NCBI GenBank assembly: GCA_022449765.1 | Contig: JAKUPZ010000002.1 | Coordinates: 1-64,000 of the forward strand | Origin: Dehalococcoidia bacterium | GTDB lineage: Bacteria; Chloroflexota; Dehalococcoidia; Lucifugimonadales; Australimonadaceae | DNA length: 64,000 nt | Reading direction: 5' to 3' | Program-made: the position numbers and the translations under genes | Notes under the pieces: model-generated | Database searches by the model: none | What the model was told of the DNA's origin: nothing | Seen by the model: only the letters and a program-made list of their open reading frames with translations | In this document: positions 57,729 through 64,000 of the stretch, one piece after another | Position numbering within the stretch: the stretch's first letter is position 1 | Layout: every line of letters starts with the position of its first letter

Positions 57729-59925
57729 TCGCCGCTGATTTAACTAATTTTGCGTAACTATTTAATAATCTTTTGATACCTACATTACCGACAAATGCTA
57801 CGGTAATTTCGAAATCTCCAGGTCGTTCAGAACAATTCACTACAATCCCTTCTCCAAATGATGCATGTGAAACTTTATCACCTGCCTTGAAAGGATAAGC
57901 GATTTCTTCATTACGTGGCATTTCTACGACGTTCTCTATTTTAATCGCATGTGCTTTGCTGGATCTTGCCATTCGAGGCGTCTGTATCAACTGCAATGGT
58001 ATATCCCGTAAGAAACGTGACCCAATGGCCGGGCTAGTCATTCCATACATGCGTCGACGAATAGATCTTAATAGGTATAAACGGGATTGAGCCCTGGTAA
58101 TTCCGACGTATGCAAGTCGTCGTTCCTCTTCAATTTGGTCAGGGTCATCCATTGATCTTGCGTGAGGTATTAAACCTTCTTCCATTCCGATCATGAATAC
58201 TACTGGGTATTCGAGGCCTTTTATTTGATGTAGTGTGATTAATGTTAGATATTGCTGCTCATTTTCTTCCAATGAGTCTTGCTCAGAGACTAATGTCGCA
58301 TTTTCAATGAATGAAGGTAGGCTCTCTTTTGAGACGAGCCCGTTAAAATCTGTGGCTAACCCGCGTATTTCGCGAATATTATCTAAACGATCTTCTGCGT
58401 CTGGTTCGTCCGATTGCAAAAGGTTCTTTTTATATCCAGTCTGGTCCATTACAGCATCGATGAGCTCTGCTAATTCGAGTTCATTTGCTAAATCTTTTAG
58501 ATTGTTAAGTAAAGTGATGAATTCACATAATTGCTTTTGTTGTCGATTATTGAATGGCATCTGTAGGGTGGAGGATTGATCGTTAATTAACTGTAGTGCT
58601 GTGTACGGAGGGATTTCAAGATTTCTTGACCAGCTGATCAATTCGTCGAATGTGCGCTTTCCTATTGCTCGAGAGGGTACGTTGATGATTCTTTCCAGAC
58701 TTATCTCGTCATAAGGATCTTGCAGAAGCCTTAGGTAGGCGAGTAAGTCTTTTATTTCCTTGCGTTGATAAAAACGGACTCCCCCTACTAATTTGTAAGG
58801 TATTCCATAACGAATACATGCTTCTTCTAAGGCTCGAGATTGAGCATTGACTCGATACGTGATGACACAGTCTCTTAAATTGAACCCTTCTTCTTCGATT
58901 AGACGTTGTACTTCGGTTATGGCACCTGTAGCTTCTTCCTCCTCCGTGTAGGCCTCGGTAATGAAGACAAGTTCTCCTTCAGGATTGTCAGTAAACAACT
59001 CATGATCAATACGTTTTTGATTCGGACGAATTACGTTTTTTGCTGCTTCTAAGATATTGCCAGTAGAGCGATAATTTTGGGATAAATGTATGATCTTTGT
59101 TTCGGGATAATCCTTTTGAAATGACAGGATATTCGTTATATCTGCGTTTCTCCATGAATATATTGATTGGTCGGGATCCCCGACAACTGCAAGATTTCGA
59201 TGAGATTTAGTAATTTCACGTGAAATTTGATATTGGGCGGTATTAGTATCCTGAAATTCATCCACCATTAAATATTGGTATCTCTGTTGATATTTATCTC
59301 TAATCTCATCAGAATTCTTAAGTAATTCCACGGTACGAGACAGAAGATCATCAAAATCAAGACCGTGATTTTGCATGAGTAATTTTTGATATTCGGTATA
59401 GACACGACTGACAATTTCTTCAAAGTACCCCGAAGCGGCATTTGATAACGCCTCAGGCCCTAGAAGTTTCGATTTTGAGGAACTAATCGTGGATAAGATT
59501 GCGCGTGGCTGAAATCTCTTAGGGTCTATCTGAGTAATCTCCATTGATTGCTTGATCAGATTCAATTGGTCATCGTCATCCATAATCACAAAATCTTGTG
59601 GAATCCCAATGGCCTCGCCGTCACGTCGAAGAATCATTGCTGAAAAAGAATGAAATGTTCCCGCTTTTAAATACTTAGACTTTTCGCCCATCAAGCGCTC
59701 TAGACGATTGCGCATTTCGCGAGCCGCTCGATTGGTGAAAGTAACCGCAGCTATTTGGCTTGGGTAAACACCTATTTGATTTAAATGTGCAATCCGATGT
59801 GTTATGACCCGCGTTTTCCCTGACCCAGGGCCCGCCACAATTAGAAGCGGTCCTTCAATGTGTTGGACCGCTTCTAATTGTGCTGGGTTCAATGCACGGG
59901 TTGAATCAAATATAGCCTCTGTCAT
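57715..59925 (-). CDS. UvrD/PcrA-type DNA helicase
   Basis: 3'-5' DNA helicase (superfamily 1A) acting in repair and replication. Walker A VAGPGSGKTRVITHRIAHL, Walker B VDEFQDTNTAQY, motif III GDPDQSIYSWRNADI, and later motifs EERRLAYVGITRAQSRLYL near 630-650. 736 aa is normal for PcrA/UvrD, with the C-terminal Tudor-like tail (KAGDKVSHASFGEGIV). It contains a perfect 18-bp inverted repeat (59836-59882) near its 5' end, just before Walker A. It is part of a tight operon from rdgB to the GT2 gene. Confidence 0.95.
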   Translation of the reverse strand: MTEAIFDSTRALNPAQLEAVQHIEGPLLIVAGPGSGKTRVITHRIAHLNQIGVYPSQIAAVTFTNRAAREMRNRLERLMGEKSKYLKAGTFHSFSAMILRRDGEAIGIPQDFVIMDDDDQLNLIKQSMEITQIDPKRFQPRAILSTISSSKSKLLGPEALSNAASGYFEEIVSRVYTEYQKLLMQNHGLDFDDLLSRTVELLKNSDEIRDKYQQRYQYLMVDEFQDTNTAQYQISREITKSHRNLAVVGDPDQSIYSWRNADITNILSFQKDYPETKIIHLSQNYRSTGNILEAAKNVIRPNQKRIDHELFTDNPEGELVFITEAYTEEEEATGAITEVQRLIEEEGFNLRDCVITYRVNAQSRALEEACIRYGIPYKLVGGVRFYQRKEIKDLLAYLRLLQDPYDEISLERIINVPSRAIGKRTFDELISWSRNLEIPPYTALQLINDQSSTLQMPFNNRQQKQLCEFITLLNNLKDLANELELAELIDAVMDQTGYKKNLLQSDEPDAEDRLDNIREIRGLATDFNGLVSKESLPSFIENATLVSEQDSLEENEQQYLTLITLHQIKGLEYPVVFMIGMEEGLIPHARSMDDPDQIEEERRLAYVGITRAQSRLYLLRSIRRRMYGMTSPAIGSRFLRDIPLQLIQTPRMARSSKAHAIKIENVVEMPRNEEIAYPFKAGDKVSHASFGEGIVVNCSERPGDFEITVAFVGNVGIKRLLNSYAKLVKSAANDGT
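59836..59882. repeat. perfect intragenic inverted repeat, 18-bp arms
   Basis: Arms CACAATTAGAAGCGGTCC (59836-59853) and GGACCGCTTCTAATTGTG (59865-59882) are perfectly complementary with an 11-base loop. Both arms encode conserved helicase residues (AQLEAV and GPLLIV, before Walker A). No U-run follows. Of the inverted repeats in this window it is the longest inside a gene. Confidence 0.95.
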
Positions 59926-59936
59926 AGAGAGTACTT

Positions 59937-61052
59937 CTAGGACACGCCGTAAAGGGCGTTAGGATTGGCAGTTAATATTTTTTCTACATCGGATGACTTT
60001 ATGTCAGAACGGGATCGTAGATTTTGGACCATATGGGTCTGTGCAGAAGGGTCCGCATCCAAGCGCTCGTTTGTCCCAATAGAATGATGACCATAATCAG
60101 TACCAGTGACTAAATGGTCGGCGCCAATTATGTCCAATAGATAAGGCATGTCTTCAGCAACTTCGATTGAAATCCACATGTTGTATTCATCAAACAATTT
60201 AGGTCCAAAAAACTTTGGATCCACTTTCATGGTTCCTGCTAATTGGTACAGAGCAAAAGGAATCCAAGATGCTCCTGTTTCAATAAATCCGAAGCGTAAA
60301 GTTTTGAACATTTCAGGAATTCTGTTATGCACCAAATTCCTGAATGCCGAGATGGGAGGTAGGCGACCGTGAGTAAATGTATGACTACGGACTGGATCTA
60401 TTAGGCTATTGAGCGCAGGCGCACCTTGACCTTGATGTATACATATTCCTAGGCCTAGGGACTGGGCCTCCTCATATACGGGGAAAAAATATGGATCGTC
60501 AAGCATGCGATCTTTTTCAATTCCACGAAAAAATACCCCGCAGGCTCCATTTTTTTTGCCATAGCGCATTTCTTCGATAGTTGCGTCAATATCACGTAAG
60601 GCCGGTACAAGTACCCAGTGGATTCTATTTTCCGATTTGCTAAAAACATCGGCCATATAGCGATTGTAGGCTTTTGCTAAAGCTACTTCATAAGCAGGTT
60701 CATCAGTTAGATATCCTAGGAATAAAGTTGGATATACAACTTGTGCATCAACATGAGTAGCGCGCATGCCTTCAAATCGCATTGGGATGTCTGTTAATTC
60801 TCGAGCAGGCACATCAGCTCTACCCCTCACTCTTGTCTGTGAAGTAGGAGTGACGAAGGTGTTTCCAGCACGTCCAGCAACTTTAGGAAAAATTTGACCG
60901 TCAATTAGCCACATATGATCTGCTGTTCCGTATTGAGTATCGTCCGGAACACTAACTATTACGGGGCGACGGGAATGCCATTCTGGCTCAAGGTAATCCC
61001 ACATTTGTAGAGGTTCTGCGATATGCGTATCTGCATCTAAGATCCCTGCCAT
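59937..61052 (-). CDS. amidohydrolase-2 family metal-dependent hydrolase
   Basis: TIM-barrel hydrolase with DADTHIAEP (~6-14), a LGICIHQGQG His motif, GFIETGASW and GTDYGHHS carrying the late Asp. 371 aa. It shares the ACMSD/OHCU-like plan with the 4921-6081 enzyme, but it sits inside a housekeeping operon (moaC-rnhA-moaA-rdgB above, uvrD below), 6 and 11 bases from its neighbours. The substrate is unknown. A perfect 10-bp inverted repeat (60312-60344) lies inside. Confidence 0.85.
   Translation of the reverse strand: MAGILDADTHIAEPLQMWDYLEPEWHSRRPVIVSVPDDTQYGTADHMWLIDGQIFPKVAGRAGNTFVTPTSQTRVRGRADVPARELTDIPMRFEGMRATHVDAQVVYPTLFLGYLTDEPAYEVALAKAYNRYMADVFSKSENRIHWVLVPALRDIDATIEEMRYGKKNGACGVFFRGIEKDRMLDDPYFFPVYEEAQSLGLGICIHQGQGAPALNSLIDPVRSHTFTHGRLPPISAFRNLVHNRIPEMFKTLRFGFIETGASWIPFALYQLAGTMKVDPKFFGPKLFDEYNMWISIEVAEDMPYLLDIIGADHLVTGTDYGHHSIGTNERLDADPSAQTHMVQNLRSRSDIKSSDVEKILTANPNALYGVS
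60312..60344. repeat. perfect intragenic inverted repeat, 10-bp arms
   Basis: TTCAGGAATT (60312-60321) and AATTCCTGAA (60335-60344), 13-base loop, inside the amidohydrolase gene. Confidence 0.75.
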
Positions 61053-61058
61053 AATCGG

Positions 61059-61559
61059 TTACTCCTTTATTGCACTATTGAAATCACCATGAGTTCCGCC
61101 AGTTTTTTCCACTAGATGGATATCACTTATGATCATACCCCTATCAACCGCTTTGCACATATCATAAATTGTCAGAGCGGCTATATTAACTGCAGTTAAT
61201 GCCTCCATTTCTACTCCAGTTTTGTAATCTGTGGATGCTTCTCCAATAATCCTTAGTTCACCTTCATTCCCCGTGATTTCAAAATCAACTGAGATTTGAT
61301 GCAACGGGATTTGATGAGCTAATGGGATCAAATTCCAAGTGTTTTTTGCAGCGTTGATTCCTGCAAGGCGCGCTACAGTGAAGACTTCGCCTTTTTTAAT
61401 TTTCCCCTCTTGAATCAGAGCCAATGTATCTTTTGCCATAGTAATTAGACCTGCAGCTTTGGCAGTTCTAGCAGAATCAGGCTTGGAACCAACATTAACC
61501 ATTTGAGCTGTCCCTTGATCTGTGAGGTGGGATAATTTCTTTTCATGTTCGTTTGCCAT
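61059..61559 (-). CDS. moaC: cyclic pyranopterin monophosphate synthase
   Basis: Second step of molybdenum cofactor synthesis, after MoaA. The MoaC core is clear: MVNVGSKPDSARTAKAAGLI, VFTVARLAGINAAKNTWNLIPLAHQIPLH and TGVEMEALTAVNIAALTIYDMCKA. 166 aa is normal. Stop-start overlap with rnhA upstream is one base. It supports the molybdenum hydroxylase at 6958-9180. Confidence 0.97.
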   Translation of the reverse strand: MANEHEKKLSHLTDQGTAQMVNVGSKPDSARTAKAAGLITMAKDTLALIQEGKIKKGEVFTVARLAGINAAKNTWNLIPLAHQIPLHQISVDFEITGNEGELRIIGEASTDYKTGVEMEALTAVNIAALTIYDMCKAVDRGMIISDIHLVEKTGGTHGDFNSAIKE

Positions 61560-61954
61560 TATTTTTTTTGCTCCATTGCCTCAACTGCTAATCGATCTGC
61601 TTTTTCATTCCATGTGTTCCCTGCGTGACCTTTTACCCAAATGAACTTCACATCTCTTGATTTAACCAGGCTATCAAGCGCCCCCCATAAATCTTTATTC
61701 GCATTGCGCTTCCAGCCTAAATTCATAGTGTTGACAATATATTGACTGTCAGAATTGATAACTGAGGATGAACCTTCTGGAGTGGCTTCTAAGCCCCTTA
61801 TTACAGCGGTCAATTCCATCCGATTATTTGTTGTAGCGGCTTCTCCGCCCGAAAGGTCGTACCGGTTTTGATTTTCAAGCAGTACAACCCCCCACCCACC
61901 AGGGCCAGGGTTACCACTGCATGAGCCATCAGTGTAAATCTCGAATTTGCTCAT
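61559..61954 (-). CDS. rnhA: ribonuclease HI
   Basis: Degrades RNA in RNA-DNA hybrids. Catalytic residues Asp9, Glu47, Asp69 and Asp120 are visible in YTDGSCSGNPGPGGWG, NNRMELTAV, INSDSQYIV and KADRLA; the active-site-loop His (His110) is in KGHAGN. 131 aa. It lies between moaA and moaC in an operon with overlaps of a few bases. Confidence 0.95.
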   Translation of the reverse strand: MSKFEIYTDGSCSGNPGPGGWGVVLLENQNRYDLSGGEAATTNNRMELTAVIRGLEATPEGSSSVINSDSQYIVNTMNLGWKRNANKDLWGALDSLVKSRDVKFIWVKGHAGNTWNEKADRLAVEAMEQKK

Positions 61955-61959
61955 GTTGA

Positions 61960-62979
61960 TTACCCTCCAATTTGAAACATTTCAATTTTTCTTTGACCCG
62001 CAGTTGGCGAATTAGGTGAATTTCTTAATTCAGAGTAACGATCTGTTCTGTTCTCCCAAATATTTCGTATTCGGGTAAGTAATTCAGTATTTGATTCACC
62101 CGCGCGCAATGGCGTTTTTAAATCGATTCCTGAGTTGGCGAATAAGCAGGTAAAGAAAAATCCTTCAGGGGATAACCTAGCTCTTGTGCAGGATTGACAA
62201 AAGGGCTGAGTTATCGAAGATATGAACCCAATTTCCCCATCACCATCTAAGAATTTCCATCTTTCTGCCACTTCACCTACGTAATTTGCATCAACGGGCT
62301 CAATTGGAAAAATTTTGTTGATAGATTCGCAAAGTTCTTTTGATGGCACAACTTGATCACGTGCCCATCCATTAACATTGCCTACATCCATGAATTCTAT
62401 AAATCGTAATATATGCCCTGAACCTTTAAAGTACTTGACTAAATCGAGAACTCCATTGTCGTTTACCCCTCGTTCAATTACTGCATTGACTTTTACTGGC
62501 AAACCCAAATCCTCAGCGGCTTTGATACCGTTCAACACTACGTCAGGCTTGTAGCCCTTGCCATTCATTTTTGCAAATATATCTTCATCCAAGCTATCAA
62601 GGCTTACTGTTATTCGGCGTAGACCAGCTTTTTGTAGTTTTTCTACTTGCTCAGCTAATAAATACCCGTTAGTAGTCAGAGTTAAGTCTTCTATCTCCTC
62701 AATATTACTCAATTGCGCAATGAGTTTATCTATGTCACGTCTAACTAAAGGCTCCCCTCCAGTAATTCTGACTTTGCGGACTCCTAGGTGTATAAAAATC
62801 TCTGTAAGCCTTTTAATTTCTTCATAAGAAAGGACTTCCTCTCGATTGAGGAAATGGTATTTTTCGCCAAAAATTTCTGATGGCATGCAGTAGGTACAGC
62901 GAAAATTGCATCTATCCGTAACAGAAATGCGAAGATCCCGCAAAGGGCGACCGAGTAAATCATTAACTTGGTTACCCAT
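61960..62979 (-). CDS. moaA: GTP 3',8-cyclase (radical SAM)
   Basis: First step of molybdopterin synthesis. The radical-SAM triad CNFRCTYC (Cys24, 28, 31) is near the N-terminus and the second 4Fe-4S site FCQSCTRARLSPEGFFFTCLF near the C-terminus. The C-terminal GG tail (QIGG) needed for function is present. 339 aa is normal. Shares one base with rdgB. Confidence 0.97.
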   Translation of the reverse strand: MGNQVNDLLGRPLRDLRISVTDRCNFRCTYCMPSEIFGEKYHFLNREEVLSYEEIKRLTEIFIHLGVRKVRITGGEPLVRRDIDKLIAQLSNIEEIEDLTLTTNGYLLAEQVEKLQKAGLRRITVSLDSLDEDIFAKMNGKGYKPDVVLNGIKAAEDLGLPVKVNAVIERGVNDNGVLDLVKYFKGSGHILRFIEFMDVGNVNGWARDQVVPSKELCESINKIFPIEPVDANYVGEVAERWKFLDGDGEIGFISSITQPFCQSCTRARLSPEGFFFTCLFANSGIDLKTPLRAGESNTELLTRIRNIWENRTDRYSELRNSPNSPTAGQRKIEMFQIGG

Positions 62980-63581
62980 CAGATGCCTCCTTCACTTTGT
63001 AGCAGTTGAATCATTTTTTTAGTTGCCATTCCTCGATGACTAATCAAATCTTTTTGCTCTGGAGATAATTCCGCCATAGAGACCTGAGAATTATCTACTA
63101 AGAAAATAGGATCATACCCGAAACCATTTAAGCCTATTGGTTTGTGAGCGATTGATCCTTCACATTTACCTTCAGAGAGTATTTCACTCCCATCAGGTCT
63201 TGCTAAAACTAGAATAACCCTGTACCTGCATGTTCTTTTTTCAGTAGGAACATCAACCAATTCTCTCAATAATAATTGGACTCGGTCTTCATCTGACAGA
63301 TTTGTGCCACCGTACCTTGCGGAGTAAACACCGGGGCGTCCATCTAGTGCATCTACTTCAATTCCTGAATCATCTGCAAGCGAGTCAATGCCTGTAGCTT
63401 TTGCAAAAGCATGGGCTTTTAAGCGTGCGTTTTGCTCAAAAGTATTCCCTGACTCTTCGACATCTAGATTGACGCCAATACTTGCAGGGGTAAGTATTTC
63501 ATGATTTATGCCATTTAGAAGCCGTTTAAACTCTAAAATTTTATGAGCATTGTTAGTAGCAATTAGTAGGGAGTTACGCAA
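62979..63581 (-). CDS. rdgB: non-canonical purine NTP pyrophosphatase (RdgB/HAM1)
   Basis: Hydrolyses ITP/XTP/dITP to the monophosphate. LLIATNNAHKILEFKRLL, DSLADDSGIEVDALDGRPGVYSARYGG and GFGYDPIF are the family motifs. 200 aa. The likely start is a TTG at 63581 with no clear ribosome-binding site. It is the first gene of the operon running to the GT2 gene at 57009 and is divergent from pheS. Confidence 0.96.
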   Translation of the reverse strand: MRNSLLIATNNAHKILEFKRLLNGINHEILTPASIGVNLDVEESGNTFEQNARLKAHAFAKATGIDSLADDSGIEVDALDGRPGVYSARYGGTNLSDEDRVQLLLRELVDVPTEKRTCRYRVILVLARPDGSEILSEGKCEGSIAHKPIGLNGFGYDPIFLVDNSQVSMAELSPEQKDLISHRGMATKKMIQLLQSEGGI

Positions 63582-63661
63582 AATACTTAAATATTAACAG
63601 AGATATAAATATATTTTTTGTCAGGTTTTACACATTAGAGGATTCAGGAATGCTCATTATG

Positions 63662-63667
63662 TATAAT
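63662..63667 (+). promoter_or_regulatory. -10 box of a leaderless promoter for pheS
   Basis: A perfect TATAAT ends 6 bases before the ATG at 63674. No ribosome-binding site is present, so transcription probably starts at the ATG. The -35 region is not evident. Confidence 0.5.
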
Positions 63668-63673
63668 TCATCC

Positions 63674-64000
63674 ATGATTACAAAATCTTTACGTGACATA
63701 GAGTTGCTAAAAGAGAACTCCTTAAAGGAGTTGAATGAAATTAATACTCTCGATGCGTTAGATGCTTGGAGACTCCAGTATTTAGGGCGTTCTGGAAGCC
63801 TGACTCAATTACTACGATCAGTATCGGAATTACCTGTGGAGCAAAGGAAAACGGTGGGTTCTGCGGCTAATGCAGTGAAAGTTGCGTTAGAAGATCAATT
63901 GCATCTGCATCGGGAGGCTATTGAATTTGATAGCTTAGCTAAAGATGGGCAAGATTTTGTAGATATTTCTTTGCCGGGACGTAATGGATTGCTAGGTCGT
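63674..64000 (+). CDS. pheS: phenylalanine-tRNA ligase alpha subunit (3' end outside window)
   Basis: The first 109 codons of PheS: N-terminal coiled-coil region (MITKSLRDIELLKENSLKEL), LDAWRLQYLGRSGSLTQLLRSVSELP, then the start of the catalytic domain with DFVDISLPGRNGLLGR. The start ATG is fixed by the -10 spacing and the usual N-terminal length. The rest of the enzyme, and a likely pheT, lie beyond the window. No Phe-rich leader peptide is seen upstream. Confidence 0.93.
   Translation, partial: MITKSLRDIELLKENSLKELNEINTLDALDAWRLQYLGRSGSLTQLLRSVSELPVEQRKTVGSAANAVKVALEDQLHLHREAIEFDSLAKDGQDFVDISLPGRNGLLGR

Noticed and set aside
1-64000. CRISPR arrays, insertion sequences, integrases, prophage and rRNA
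   Set aside because: No regularly spaced repeats, transposase or integrase signatures, or rRNA sequence were seen on either strand.

Overview
The window looks like a piece of a free-living, AT-leaning bacterial chromosome, most likely Chloroflexota of the SAR202/Dehalococcoidia type. This placement is an inference. It rests on gene content: several Rieske ring-hydroxylating oxygenases, metal-dependent amidohydrolases, an aldehyde-oxidase/CoxL-type molybdenum subunit, an MmpL exporter, YvcK, and a geranylgeranyl-reductase-like flavoprotein beside polyprenyl-phosphate glycosyltransferases. No 16S rRNA or other decisive marker is present.

Layout. (1) 1-4785, minus strand: a membrane-anchored protein cut by the window edge and preceded by a poly-Cys leader ORF and a terminator (a candidate attenuator), then a beta-hydroxyacid dehydrogenase, an unknown membrane protein and an MmpL-family exporter. 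(2) 4921-9180, plus strand: amidohydrolase, two-domain VOC protein and an orphan molybdenum hydroxylase large subunit, probably a catabolic operon. (3) 9185-12113: frameshifted methyltransferase, acyltransferase-3, HNH-HIT fusion. (4) 12199-44765: a surface-polysaccharide island of about 30 genes. It holds an initiating phosphoglycosyl transferase, six GT4 glycosyltransferases, a GT-B-like protein, an ABC flippase, a Wzy/ligase-like protein with TPRs, two nucleotide-sugar dehydrogenases, an epimerase, two polysaccharide deacetylases, an AsnB-type amidotransferase, a formyltransferase, a sulfotransferase, a Sat-CysC fusion that can supply PAPS, and a five-gene nonulosonate-like operon. YvcK also lies here. 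(5) 44964-45220: tRNA-Val, tRNA-Leu, tRNA-Arg. (6) 45305-52841: an aromatic-degradation region with three Rieske oxygenases, a PanB-like lyase, a LigJ-like hydratase, a LigB-like extradiol dioxygenase and an isochorismatase-fold hydrolase. (7) 52929-64000: housekeeping and lipid-linked sugar genes: cysteine desulfurase, tRNA-Pro, nucleotidyltransferase, flavoprotein reductase plus two GT2 enzymes, a compact operon (rdgB-moaA-rnhA-moaC-amidohydrolase-UvrD/PcrA-GT2), and the start of pheS.

How it fits together. MoaA and MoaC make the cofactor the molybdenum hydroxylase needs. The cysteine desulfurase can supply sulfur for Fe-S clusters, tRNA and Moco. Sat-CysC can feed the sulfotransferase, suggesting a sulfated, acidic and possibly amidated surface glycan.

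The most notable signals are the poly-Cys leader/terminator before the first gene, an excess of long perfect inverted repeats inside coding sequences (one with 18-bp arms in the helicase gene), apparently leaderless promoters, and a four-gene meta-cleavage cassette. No CRISPR array, insertion sequence, rRNA or prophage was seen, and no gene-free stretch exceeds 300 bases.
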